This document shows positions 7,152 to 15,179 of a stretch of DNA of 64,000 nt, one piece after another. The position numbers and the translations under genes are program-made. The notes under the pieces were generated by a model. That model saw nothing but the letters and a program-made list of their open reading frames with translations, did no database searches and was not told the origin of the DNA. This stretch comes from Rhodospirillaceae bacterium (GTDB taxonomy: Bacteria > Pseudomonadota > Alphaproteobacteria > Rhodospirillales > UBA2165), in contig CANIGJ010000009.1 in assembly GCA_947467145.1 (NCBI GenBank), positions 1 through 64,000 on the forward strand, in the 5' to 3' direction. How positions within the stretch are numbered: the first letter of the stretch is position 1; every line of letters starts with the position of its first letter.

Positions 7152-7916
7152 TTATAATTTTGGAAGCTTGCCAACCAAGTCGCTGCCAAAGAACCAGCAC
7201 GCGGAAGCGATTTCTTCAAACTCAGCGCCGCTAAAAATTACGGGTGTTTGCAGTGGAAAAATCCGTTCACGTCGCCCCCGTTCGATTACTATCTCCTGTT
7301 CTTTTTCGATACGCATATTCGAGTGGAGATCAATTTCGCGACCATCGATCTCCGTGTAAACTTTCAACTTCGGCAAAATCAGGCGCAAGGATTGATTGCC
7401 GTCATTCACATCGAGATGGGAAACAATTCCATCCCGGTGCTCTAGGCAATTCCGCACCTTTTGCAGCGAGAGAAACTCTTCTTCAAATTGCATCGGCTCA
7501 TGCAGTTCTGCATTAACGCTCGCCAGCAAATCAGGAAAATTTATCTGATTGGCGCGTCGGCGAATTTGAATGAATAGTTCGTCGATGCCGCCTTCGGGTA
7601 CTTTTTCTCCACGGAGTTTGCAGACCTCAATATAGAGAAAGGCTTCTTCCAATGATCGTCGGATACCTATCGCTAGATCGTGGAAACCCTTAGAAAGAAG
7701 CCAATTCGTATAAGCAGACTTTTTCTCCGCTGCGGATCTATGGTCCCCCGTGAATGTCCATGAAAAAAAAGATCCTGGGATCTGCGGAGGATTTTCAAGA
7801 TCGGTGCTATCTAACGCAGTAAGGCAGATTGCCATTAGTTCGCAGGTGTTTTGCATTGCCCGCAACGCAGGCGCCATTACACCCTGCGGATTAAGTGTGA
7901 TCTTTAATTCAGGCAT
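7152..7916 (-). CDS. HEPN-like protein, partner of DUF2971
   Basis: A 254-residue protein without a family I can name. Helical segments run from about residue 60 to 165. They include VRNCLEHRDGIV at 154-165, in which Arg155-Asn156-(x3)-His160 fits the RN-x(3-5)-H signature of HEPN ribonucleases. The C-terminal third is beta-rich. The start was set at ATG 7916 (MPELKITL) because GGAAGGTGAAGCAA lies just before it; the longer open frame upstream passes into non-coding DNA. It is AT-rich like its DUF2971 partner 11 bases downstream. RNase activity is an inference from one motif. Confidence 0.7.
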   Translation of the reverse strand: MPELKITLNPQGVMAPALRAMQNTCELMAICLTALDSTDLENPPQIPGSFFSWTFTGDHRSAAEKKSAYTNWLLSKGFHDLAIGIRRSLEEAFLYIEVCKLRGEKVPEGGIDELFIQIRRRANQINFPDLLASVNAELHEPMQFEEEFLSLQKVRNCLEHRDGIVSHLDVNDGNQSLRLILPKLKVYTEIDGREIDLHSNMRIEKEQEIVIERGRRERIFPLQTPVIFSGAEFEEIASACWFFGSDLVGKLPKL

Positions 7917-8085
7917 TTGCTTCACCTTCCGTTTGAAAGCGTAACCTAAAGTCTGAATAATTAGAATTATTTTCTTGACGCCGCACACCGAAATCCGGAC
8001 CATGTGAGTCCGTATCGCGGATAACGCATGACGCGCCCGCCTCTGGCTCTTCGACATTGTTGAAATGAACAGCACCGCTTGAGAG

Positions 8086-8162
8086 TGCGCGGGCGTCTCG
8101 CGCGCACGCGCTCGGGCCCGCGCAAGAAAAGATGGATGCCCGGGTCAAGCCCGGGCATGACG
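8086..8162. repeat. Dispersed repeat, GC palindrome plus GATGGATGCCCGGG unit
   Basis: A variant GC palindrome (GTGCGCGGGCGT ... GCTCGGGCCCGCGC) is joined to GATGGATGCCCGGGTCAAGC and CCGGGCATGACGG. It matches the inner and outer ends of the GIY-YIG element's repeats but with the palindromes rearranged. It lies beside the DUF2971/HEPN island. Confidence 0.8.
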
Positions 8163-8188
8163 GCTTTGCCCGTGGTCCCCCTCCCAAA

Positions 8189-8287
8189 ATGCCAAGACGA
8201 TGATGAGAACATGCACAGAGAATGATGAGATCATCGTTAGATAATGCTGAGAGCATGATGAGACGATGCTAAGACCGTGCATGTCCG
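8189..8287. repeat. 11-bp tandem repeat, consensus ATGMTGAGANN
   Basis: Units begin at 8189, 8200, 8211, 8222, 8233, 8244, 8255, 8266 and, degenerately, 8277. Each reads roughly ATG(A/C)T(G/A)AGA plus two variable bases. Two more copies occur at 8331 and 8341, in 10-bp register. The period equals about one helical turn. It lies in the 518-bp gap before the luciferase-like gene. The rest of that gap holds only the repeat at 8086. Confidence 0.85.
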
Positions 8288-8434
8288 CGCCGATTGGAAA
8301 CGCTTGAATTTCAAGGCGCTCTCGGGTGCGATGCTAAGAAATGATGAGAAACGCCGCGCGGGCAACACCACGGGCGGCGCAACGATAAACACATAACAGG
8401 GACCGGATGCGCGCTCCGCATCCGCAGCGATCGC

Positions 8435-9583
8435 ATGAAATTCTCCTTCTTCATGATGCCGATCCACCAGCCGAGCGAGAGCCCGGCGCTCGCCTTCCAG
8501 CGCGACATCGGCTTCATCCACCAGGCCGACGCGCTCGGCTTCGACGAGTTCATGATCGGCGAGCATCATTCGGGCGGCTGGGAAACCATGCCCGCACCCG
8601 AGATGGCGCTCGCCATGGCGGCCGCGAAAGCGCCGCGCATCCGCCTCGGCACCTCGGTCGTCAACGCGCCCTACCACCATCCGTTCCACGTCGCCGAGCG
8701 CATCGCCTTCCTCGATCATCTGACCGAGGGCCGCGCCATGCTCGGCATCGGCCCCAGCGTGCTGGTGAGCGATATCGAATTGTTCCGCGTGCCGCAGGAC
8801 GAATTGTACGCGCGCATGAGCGAGAGCGCGGATGTGATCGTGCGTCTGCTGGAAAGTGAGGAGCCCATCGATCACGCCGGGCGCTTCTGGTCGTTCAAGC
8901 AGATGCGTTTGCAACTGCGCTCGTACCAGCGCCCGCGTTTGCCGCTCTATATCGCGTCGGCCACCGGATCGGACACCGTGATCGATCTCGCCGCGCGCCA
9001 TGACATGACGCTCATGTCATCCACCGGCGCCAAGCGCCGCGCCGTGATGGGCGAGACGTGGAAGAAACTCGAAGCCGCGTGCGCGCGGCTGGGCAAGCTA
9101 GCACCCACGCGCGATCGCTGGCGGATCGCCACAAGCTTCTATCTGGCGCCGACGCGCGAGGAAGCCTGGGCCGATGTGAGCGCAGGGATTTTGCGCGAGG
9201 CCGAATATTTTTCCGCCATCGGCTTGAAGTTCACCTATGAGCGCACGCCGGGCGAACCGTTGCGCGATTTCACCGCGGCCAGCTGCGCCGAAATGCGCAA
9301 CTGGTGCATCGGTACGCCCGAAGACGCGATTGCGTGGATCGAACGGACGAACGCGGAGGCCGGCGGCATCGGCGGCATCATGATCACCATGCACGATTGG
9401 GCCGAGCAGTGGAAACAGCAGCGCAGCCTCGATCTGTTCGCGCGTTATGTGATGCCGAAATTCCGCGGCCACACGGCCGGATACGAGTCCGAATGGGCGC
9501 GACTGAAAGCGCGCGCGGAAACCGACGGCGGCGCGATGAAGCCGACGTTTCCGAAAGGAAGAACCAATCTCGACACTAACTAA
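8435..9583 (+). CDS. LLM-class flavin-dependent oxidoreductase
   Basis: A 382-residue luciferase-like (bacterial luciferase superfamily) oxidoreductase with a TIM-barrel fold. It would use reduced FMN or F420 to oxidise an organic substrate, often a monooxygenation. Recognisable segments are the N-terminal KFSFFMMPIHQP strand, GEHHSGGW after strand 2, RIRLGTSVVNAPYHHPFHVAE, and the C-terminal GTPEDAIAWIE. The HPFHVAERIAFLDHLTEGR segment is typical of the LuxA-like branch. No flavin reductase partner is adjacent. The ATG has no strong ribosome site. Confidence 0.88.
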   Translation: MKFSFFMMPIHQPSESPALAFQRDIGFIHQADALGFDEFMIGEHHSGGWETMPAPEMALAMAAAKAPRIRLGTSVVNAPYHHPFHVAERIAFLDHLTEGRAMLGIGPSVLVSDIELFRVPQDELYARMSESADVIVRLLESEEPIDHAGRFWSFKQMRLQLRSYQRPRLPLYIASATGSDTVIDLAARHDMTLMSSTGAKRRAVMGETWKKLEAACARLGKLAPTRDRWRIATSFYLAPTREEAWADVSAGILREAEYFSAIGLKFTYERTPGEPLRDFTAASCAEMRNWCIGTPEDAIAWIERTNAEAGGIGGIMITMHDWAEQWKQQRSLDLFARYVMPKFRGHTAGYESEWARLKARAETDGGAMKPTFPKGRTNLDTN

Positions 9584-9587
9584 TAAT

Positions 9588-9656
9588 CGTCATTCCCGCG
9601 AAAGCGGGAATCCAGAACAACGTCCGACTGGATTCCCGCTTTCGCGGGAATGACGG
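9588..9656. repeat. Long inverted repeat CGTCATTCCCGCGAAAGCGG
   Basis: Two 28-bp arms (CGTCATTCCCGCGAAAGCGG plus GAATCCAG, and the reverse) flank a 13-base centre. Each arm also holds its own CCCGC-GAAA-GCGGG hairpin. It could end transcription of the upstream gene, but no T run follows. It is a further palindromic family, different in sequence from the CCCGGG ones. Confidence 0.85.
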
Positions 9657-9682
9657 CTACAAAGAGTCAGGGGAACTCACGC

Positions 9683-10066
9683 ATGGAACCGACTTTGTAC
9701 GAAAACGATTCCTGGCTATGGATCGCGGGTCAGGTGGCGCTGGCCTCGCTCTACATCCATCGCGGGCTCGCGGGCGTCGGCGAATTTTCCGATTACGTCG
9801 CGCAGCTCACCAAGCGCGGCGTGCCGCTACCCGCCTTCGTCATCGCCGGCGGCTTGTTCGTCATGCTGACCGGCGGCCTGATGGTCGCCGCCGATTGGCA
9901 TGCGTTCTACGGAGCACTCGCGCTGATCGTCTTCACCCTGCTCGCCAACCACTGGTTCCATCATTTCTGGCTGATGGAAGACGGCATCATGAAGAAATTC
10001 CACTACCTGTTTTTCTGCAACAACATCTCGATCATCGGGGGGTTGCTGCTGGTGATGGCCAAATAG
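9683..10066 (+). CDS. DoxX-like membrane protein
   Basis: A 127-residue inner-membrane protein with four hydrophobic helices, resembling the DoxX family (helices near residues 12-30, 48-68, 72-92 and 108-125). Family members are loosely tied to thiosulfate or quinone-linked oxidation, but the function here is not determinable. The C-terminal HHFWLMEDGIMKKFHYLFFC stretch is His- and Phe-rich. The start was set at ATG 9683, with GGGGA about nine bases upstream; the open frame before it belongs to the preceding repeat. Confidence 0.75.
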   Translation: MEPTLYENDSWLWIAGQVALASLYIHRGLAGVGEFSDYVAQLTKRGVPLPAFVIAGGLFVMLTGGLMVAADWHAFYGALALIVFTLLANHWFHHFWLMEDGIMKKFHYLFFCNNISIIGGLLLVMAK

Positions 10067-10080
10067 ATATGAGCAGAGCC

Positions 10081-10233
10081 GTCATGGCCGGGCCCGCGCG
10101 CCTTGCGCGCCATTGTGTAAGCGCGCGGCTGACCGCGCGACCCGGCCATCCACGAAAGCGCGATAGCGCGAAAAGACTCATGACGGCGCAGACGCGCCTA
10201 CCGTGGATCCCCGGGTCAAGCCCGGGGATGACG
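10081..10233. repeat. Composite palindromic repeat with nested GC core
   Basis: GTCATGGCCGGGC ... CGGCCATCC encloses the GCGCGCCTTGCGCGCCAT/AAGCGCGCGGCTGACCGCGC core. It continues as the GAAAGCGCGATAGCGCG linker and the CCCCGGGTCAAGCCCGGGG hairpin shared with 1133-1244. It reaches to the stop codon of the next gene. Confidence 0.85.
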
Positions 10234-10785
10234 CTACCGCGTCAACTTACTCGGTGCATCGGCGGGCGCGGTGGCGCCGGCGAGATTGGCCACCATCGCC
10301 GTCTTGCAGAACTGCCCAACCGCGCCGACCACCTCGATCAGCTTGCGGTTGCCCAAGGTCTTCATCGCCGCATCGAAGGACGTTTGCGTGAGCGTGCCGG
10401 TCTCGACCACTTCTTTCGCCACGTCATGCACCGCCTGATCTTCGGCATTGCTCAACGTCGGGCGTTGGCGCGCATTGATGGCGTCGACCGCTTCGCGCGG
10501 GATGCCGGAATCGAGCGCCATCTTCGCCTGCGCCGACCATGGGAAGTCGGAGTTCCATTTGCGCACGGTGACGAGTGCGGCGATACGCACCTGCGCCTTG
10601 GTCAACTCCGCTTTGTTTTCCAGATACGCGCTGACGGTGTTGACCGCTTCCCACAGGCCGGGCACGTAGGCATAGGCGATCGACGGCCCACCGGACGCGC
10701 GGCCGGTTTTCGCCAGCACGTCCTCATAGACGCGTTTCTGTTCGCTATCCATCGCTTCGGGCTTCAAAAGAGGTATGCGCGACAT
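10234..10785 (-). CDS. Carboxymuconolactone decarboxylase-family protein
   Basis: A 183-residue all-helical protein of the CMD/AhpD superfamily. The family core is seen at about residues 60-110 (KAQVRIAALVTVRKWNSDFPW...). The peroxidatic Cys-x-x-Cys of AhpD is replaced by WSAQ, so a peroxidase role is unlikely. It is closer to gamma-carboxymuconolactone decarboxylase-like proteins of unknown substrate. A GGGAG ribosome site lies upstream of the ATG. It diverges from the EamA-OYE pair. Confidence 0.82.
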   Translation of the reverse strand: MSRIPLLKPEAMDSEQKRVYEDVLAKTGRASGGPSIAYAYVPGLWEAVNTVSAYLENKAELTKAQVRIAALVTVRKWNSDFPWSAQAKMALDSGIPREAVDAINARQRPTLSNAEDQAVHDVAKEVVETGTLTQTSFDAAMKTLGNRKLIEVVGAVGQFCKTAMVANLAGATAPADAPSKLTR

Positions 10786-10863
10786 GGCGTGTTTGCTCCC
10801 TGGTTTTTTGATCTATAGCGTCAGCTTACGGCCACAAAAACGATAAGACGATCCCATAATTTT

Positions 10864-11760
10864 ATGAGCACCATCCCCCGTTCGCCGCTTGCCGGCATCG
10901 TTCTCTGCCTGATCGCGGCCATGAGCTTCGCGTGCAATACCGCGCTCGCATCCGTCGCCTATAAACATGGCGCCACACCTTTGTCGGTGCTGACCTATCG
11001 CATCGCACTCGCCGTCATCGCACTTTATGTCGTGCTCAAGATCCAGGGCGTGTCGGTGCGCCTGCCCGCCAAACAGCGCAACATGGCGCTCGCACTCGGC
11101 GTCATCCTCGGGGCCTATTCCTACGGCCTGCTCGGCGCGATCCCTTACATGCCGGTCGCACTCGCGGTGCTCACTTTCTATCTCTATCCGCTGTTCGTCG
11201 GTCTGGCATCCTGGGCACTCGGGCGCGAGAAAATGACGTTCGCCTTGGGTGGCGCGCTCGTTGTCGCCTTCATCGGCCTGTCGTTGGCACTCGATCTCGG
11301 CGGCGGCACTTTGAACCCCATCGGCTTCGCCCATGCGCTGGGCGGTGCCGTGCTGATCACCGTGCTGGTGCTGCTCAATTCCAAGATGGTCGGCACCGGG
11401 GATTCGCGCCCCGTCTCCTTGCACATGTTGTTCACCGGGTTTTTGAGCTACGCCGCGTGCGACATCCTGCTCGGCGAATTTCCACTGCCGGTCGATGCGC
11501 AGGGCTGGGCGGCGTTCTTGGGCGTCGGCGTCTTCTATTCCTTCGCCATCGTGTCCATGTTCGTCACCATCTCGTGGATCGGCACCGTGCGCACCGCGCT
11601 GATCATGAACCTGGAACCGATCACGTCGGTGTTCCTCGGCATCATGCTGCTCGGCCAGCCGATGAGCGCGTCGCAATTACTGGGCGCCGCCATCGTCGTC
11701 GGCGCGATCGTGTTTACCGCGTGGCATAAGATGCGCCCGCAACGCATGGCGCCCGTATAA
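10864..11760 (+). CDS. EamA-family (DMT) transporter
   Basis: A 298-residue inner-membrane permease with two EamA repeats and about ten helices. The first begins at SPLAGIVLCLIAAMSFACNT; the second repeat's LNPIGFAHALGGAVLITVL and the TSVFLGIMLLGQPMS motif are typical. Substrate unknown. Its TAA shares one base with the ATG of the Old Yellow Enzyme gene, so the two are translationally coupled, and the transporter may move a substrate or product of that reductase. That link is inferred. Confidence 0.87.
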   Translation: MSTIPRSPLAGIVLCLIAAMSFACNTALASVAYKHGATPLSVLTYRIALAVIALYVVLKIQGVSVRLPAKQRNMALALGVILGAYSYGLLGAIPYMPVALAVLTFYLYPLFVGLASWALGREKMTFALGGALVVAFIGLSLALDLGGGTLNPIGFAHALGGAVLITVLVLLNSKMVGTGDSRPVSLHMLFTGFLSYAACDILLGEFPLPVDAQGWAAFLGVGVFYSFAIVSMFVTISWIGTVRTALIMNLEPITSVFLGIMLLGQPMSASQLLGAAIVVGAIVFTAWHKMRPQRMAPV

Positions 11761-12839
11761 TGTTGTTCACGCCGTTCAAGGTCGGAAGCCTCGAAATTCC
11801 CAATCGCGTCTGCATGGCGCCGATGACGCGGGCACGCTGGCATCTGCCCGACCTCGTGCCGCAATATTACGCGCAACGCGCCACCGCCGGCTTGTTGATC
11901 GCAGAGTCTTCCGCCGTCGCACCGCTCAGCGTCAGCCGCGATTTCGGCGGCCGCATGGATGAAGACCGTTGGATCGCGCCGTGGGCCAAGGTCGCCGATG
12001 AAGTCCATGCCGCCGGTGGGCGCATCTTCCAGCAGCTTTATCACCTGGGGCGCAAATCCGATCCGACGCGCATGCCGAACGGCGCGCAGCCGGTGGCGCC
12101 CTCGGCCATTGCCTGCACCGGCCAGATCATGGGCAAGCAGGGTGCGATGGTCGATTTCGCCACGCCGCGCGCGCTGGAAATTTCTGAGATTGCCGAAATC
12201 GTCGAACAGTTCCGCGCCGCCGCCGTTCGATCCAAGGCAGCGGGATTGGACGGTGTCGAGATCCACGGCGCCAATTGCTACCTCATCGATCAGTTCCTGC
12301 GCGACGGCGCCAACAAGCGCACCGATGCCTATGGCGGCGCGGTCGCCAACCGTGCGCGCTTTTTGCTCGAGGTTACCGACGCGGTCTGTTCGGTATTCGG
12401 CGCCGATCGGGTCGGCGTGCGCGTATCGCCCCACGCCACCGCCGACGGCACCTCCGACAGCGATATCGTGACGCTGTACGGCCATGTCGCCGAACAATTG
12501 AGCGCGCGCCGCATCGCCTATTTCCATCTGGTCGAGGCGATCGATTATGGCGTTGCCCGCCGCTCGCCGCCGCCCAGCACACCTTTGGTGATGCCTACCG
12601 TACGCGCCGCCTTCGCCGGTCCCCTCATGGTCAATGGCGGCTATACGGCCGAAACCGCCGAGGCGGTCATTGCGGTCGGGCGGGCCGATCTGGTCTCGTT
12701 CGGGGAGCTTTACATCGCCAATCCCGATCTCGTCACACGGTTGTACAATAATGGACCATACAATCCGCGAGATCAGGCTACGGTCTACGGAGGCGGCGAA
12801 AAAGGCTATCTGGACTACCCGAGTCTCACCGTTGTGTGA
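11760..12839 (+). CDS. NADH:flavin oxidoreductase / alkene reductase (OYE family)
   Basis: A 359-residue FMN enzyme of the Old Yellow Enzyme family, similar in layout to NemA and xenobiotic reductases, which reduce activated C=C bonds or nitro groups with NAD(P)H. The N-terminal LFTPFKVGSLEIPNRVCMAP strand, the substrate-activating His and Asn in EIHGANCYLIDQFLRDG, the KRTDAYGG loop and the C-terminal DLVSFGELYIANPDLV phosphate-binding part are present. Length is normal. It overlaps the preceding EamA gene by one base. Its stop codon lies within a CRP-like palindrome serving the next gene. Confidence 0.93.
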   Translation: MLFTPFKVGSLEIPNRVCMAPMTRARWHLPDLVPQYYAQRATAGLLIAESSAVAPLSVSRDFGGRMDEDRWIAPWAKVADEVHAAGGRIFQQLYHLGRKSDPTRMPNGAQPVAPSAIACTGQIMGKQGAMVDFATPRALEISEIAEIVEQFRAAAVRSKAAGLDGVEIHGANCYLIDQFLRDGANKRTDAYGGAVANRARFLLEVTDAVCSVFGADRVGVRVSPHATADGTSDSDIVTLYGHVAEQLSARRIAYFHLVEAIDYGVARRSPPPSTPLVMPTVRAAFAGPLMVNGGYTAETAEAVIAVGRADLVSFGELYIANPDLVTRLYNNGPYNPRDQATVYGGGEKGYLDYPSLTVV

Positions 12840-12850
12840 TTCTTGTCACA
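12835..12850. promoter_or_regulatory. CRP/FNR-type palindrome TGTGA-N6-TCACA
   Basis: A perfect TGTGA-TTCTTG-TCACA site, with symmetry one base wider (GTGTGA/TCACAC). It overlaps the TGA of the reductase gene and lies about 110 bases before the receiver-domain gene. It fits the CRP-family consensus. A second site with a similar spacer occurs at 24617. Confidence 0.5.
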
Positions 12851-12958
12851 CAGGTTAACTCGGTTTTCCTGATATATCTTTTTCTACATTGAGGGACCGA
12901 GGTCAGACCGGGTTCAACCGTCGGCTTATTGGGCTTTCTATCACCAAGGGTGTGAAGA

Positions 12959-13870
12959 GTGGACGCGGCAAACGAAGCCGATAAGATTGATCTGTCGAAA
13001 CTGTCCGTCGTTGTCGGGCAGATGGGCGCCTTTGGCGGCGACGAGATCGAACGCCAGCTCGCCATCCTCGGCATCGAAAAACCCCGCATCACTCACGATG
13101 TCGACCGTGTCGTGCGCTCCATCGAGCATGAGCGCGCCGACGTGCTGCTCTGCGACATGACCAAAAATCGCGGCCGCGCGCAGGATCTGATGCGCGGCAT
13201 CCGCAACCAGGAAGTCGGCAACAACCCGTTCCTCGTCACCATCGCGCTCACCGGCCCGATGACCAAGGACCAGGTCGGCGGCCTGATCGATGCCGGCCCC
13301 GACGATGTCTTCATCGGCGGCTTCACGCGCGATAATTTCGTGCGCCGCGTCAGCGACCTCGCCGTCAACCGCCGCAAGTTCGTCGCTGTCGCCAGCTATA
13401 TCGGCCCGACGCGCCGCTCCACCAATCGCCCGGGACGCAAGACAGCCGAAGAATTCGCCGTACCCAATCCGGTGCTGTCGACAGGTTCAGGCATCGACAA
13501 GGATGTCTTGTGGAAAGAGATCGCGACCGCCTCCAAGTCGCTCAATTTCCGCAAGCTCGACGCCGATGTGGGCATGATCCGCACCTTGGTCGAAGAGATC
13601 ATCCCGGATTATCAGGTCAGCCTGGTGACCGACGATTTCAAACGCCGCATCGTATTGCTGCAGAACACCGTCGAGGCCGTGCATAAGCGCGCGCAGCGCC
13701 TGGGCGCCGACAGCCTCGTCAGCCTGTGCGAAATCGCCGGCAATGTGGTGAAGGACATCAAGGAACGTCCGAAGCCGCCGAACGTGCGCCATCTGCGCGC
13801 CATGCCGCAACTGGTCGTGGGTTTCGAAACGGCGCTGCACGGCATGCCGCAGCAGACAGCATCGGCGTAG
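12959..13870 (+). CDS. Atypical receiver-domain protein with helical C-terminus
   Basis: A 303-residue protein, GTG start. Residues about 15-135 form a CheY-like receiver: the presumed phospho-acceptor is Asp66 (VLLCDMTKN) and the Thr is in IALTG. The usual conserved Lys-Pro is replaced by Gly-Gly at 120-121. The C-terminal half is helical. Its VHKRAQRLGADSL stretch around His242 loosely resembles a histidine phosphotransfer motif, which is inferred only. No kinase is adjacent. The 22-bp repeat follows the stop directly. A CRP-like site lies upstream. Confidence 0.75.
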   Translation: MDAANEADKIDLSKLSVVVGQMGAFGGDEIERQLAILGIEKPRITHDVDRVVRSIEHERADVLLCDMTKNRGRAQDLMRGIRNQEVGNNPFLVTIALTGPMTKDQVGGLIDAGPDDVFIGGFTRDNFVRRVSDLAVNRRKFVAVASYIGPTRRSTNRPGRKTAEEFAVPNPVLSTGSGIDKDVLWKEIATASKSLNFRKLDADVGMIRTLVEEIIPDYQVSLVTDDFKRRIVLLQNTVEAVHKRAQRLGADSLVSLCEIAGNVVKDIKERPKPPNVRHLRAMPQLVVGFETALHGMPQQTASA

Positions 13871-13892
13871 CAAAGCGACCTCGCGTCGCAGA
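13871..13892. repeat. 22-bp hairpin repeat
   Basis: CAAAGCGACCTCGCGTCGCA plus GA, the inverse of the copies at 4778 and 60106. It starts at the first base after the receiver gene's stop and sits between two convergent genes. Confidence 0.8.
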
Positions 13893-13899
13893 CTAGAGT

Positions 13900-14082
13900 C
13901 TACTCGCGGCCGTCGTCCTCGTCGTCGCCCTTATCTTCCTCCACCACCGGCACCTTGTAGTCCTCGTTCAGCCAGCGGCCGAGGTCGAAATCCTTGCAGT
14001 GTTTGGAACAGAACGGCCGGAACAGCGCATCGGCCGGCTTGCCGCAATGCGGGCAGCGTTTGGGTTTCGGCGGCGCACTCAC
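13900..14082 (-). CDS. yacG: DNA gyrase inhibitor YacG
   Basis: A 60-residue zinc protein. Four cysteines (CPHCG and FCSKHCK, residues 10, 13, 25 and 29) bind one zinc, followed by FDLGRWLNEDYKVP, the family's hallmark. In E. coli YacG binds GyrB and inhibits gyrase. The tail is strongly acidic. It overlaps the end of the RNase gene by four bases (ATGA), so it is the last gene of the infA-maf-rng-yacG set. Confidence 0.95.
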   Translation of the reverse strand: MSAPPKPKRCPHCGKPADALFRPFCSKHCKDFDLGRWLNEDYKVPVVEEDKGDDEDDGRE

Positions 14083-15179
14083 AATCTAAACTCTCCGAGC
14101 GCCAATGCGGCATCGACGGTGATCGTCAATTGCAGCGCATGACGGCGCGTCAGATCTTCGAGCACGCTACGTAAGCCCGACTTCAATAGCACATCGATCG
14201 CCGGTGAAATCGTGGGCGCGAACTTGCGCGTACCGCTGCCCTTCGCCTGTTCGTCGATCCCGCGTAACAGATCGAGTGCACCACCCTCAGCCGAACGCAC
14301 GGCCTGCATACGATAACCCAGCCGCACGGCCAGGCTTTCGCCGACGCGGCGGCGCGTGAGTTCGCCCAGACCCAAACGCGTCAGCCCGAGCACGTGAACC
14401 TCGTTGGGATCGTCCGCGGTGGCCGAACGCAATGCGGCGACCAATTGTTCGCGGCGCTCGCGGCCCTTTTCGGGCAGGAAGTCGATAAAAATCTGGCCCG
14501 CAAGATTACGCAGACGAATCTGGCGCGCGATTTCCGCGATGGCCGCCAGGTTGACCGCGTGCGGCGCACCGCGCGGCCCGGTATTTACATCGATGGCCAC
14601 CAGCGCCGCCGTTTCCTCGATCACCAGGCTGGCGCCATCACCCAGCGGCACCACGGCTTGCAAGGCGGCGTCGAGCTGCAGATCGACATCGTGTTCGGAA
14701 AAGATCGGCGTGGACGCGCGACGGATTTCGGCACCGCTGCGCGGCGCATCACTGATCACCCGCCAACCCGCCTGCACGCGTGTCGCCAGGAAGGCATCCA
14801 CCGGATCGGGTGCCGCGACCAGGACAGCCGGCGCTTTCACATCCGCCGGCAATGCATGATCGACGCGGCCGGTCAGCTTCGGACCCTTATCGTCCGTCGC
14901 ATCGCGCGTTACGCGCACGATCACCGGTGCGCCCTCGACCATGCGCGGCGCGCCCTGTTTGGTATCTGAGAACGCGAGCAGGCCGGGGCGTTCAAGACCA
15001 AGATCGATGAAGGCCGCATCCAGTGCCTTGGAAACCGTGGCGACGCGGCCGAGATAGACGGCACCCACTAGGCTGTGCGATCCGACGCGGCTGTTCACAT
15101 ATTCGACCAGCCGTCCGTCCTCGACCAAGGCGAGGCGCGTTTCACCGGGCGCCGCGTTGATCAGGATCTCGGTCGTCAT
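14079..15179 (-). CDS. Ribonuclease E/G family protein, compact form
   Basis: A 366-residue member of the RNase E/G family that cleaves single-stranded RNA in rRNA and tRNA maturation and mRNA decay. The split S1-like part is at residues 30-100 (VGAVYLGRVATV). The catalytic aspartates are Asp197 (VAIDVNTG) and Asp233 (IFIDFLP). The Cys-x-x-Cys zinc link used for tetramer formation in RNase E is absent, and the protein ends soon after the DNase I-like domain, shorter than E. coli RNase G. The start is ATG 15179, overlapping maf by four bases. It belongs to a conserved alphaproteobacterial operon. Confidence 0.9.
   Translation of the reverse strand: MTTEILINAAPGETRLALVEDGRLVEYVNSRVGSHSLVGAVYLGRVATVSKALDAAFIDLGLERPGLLAFSDTKQGAPRMVEGAPVIVRVTRDATDDKGPKLTGRVDHALPADVKAPAVLVAAPDPVDAFLATRVQAGWRVISDAPRSGAEIRRASTPIFSEHDVDLQLDAALQAVVPLGDGASLVIEETAALVAIDVNTGPRGAPHAVNLAAIAEIARQIRLRNLAGQIFIDFLPEKGRERREQLVAALRSATADDPNEVHVLGLTRLGLGELTRRRVGESLAVRLGYRMQAVRSAEGGALDLLRGIDEQAKGSGTRKFAPTISPAIDVLLKSGLRSVLEDLTRRHALQLTITVDAALALGEFRL

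Noticed and set aside
8086-8349. CRISPR array
   Set aside because: Units are only 11 bp with two variable bases; there are no spacers of CRISPR length and no cas genes.
10234-10785. AhpD-type peroxidase
   Set aside because: The Cys-x-x-Cys needed for the reaction is replaced by Trp-Ser-Ala-Gln.
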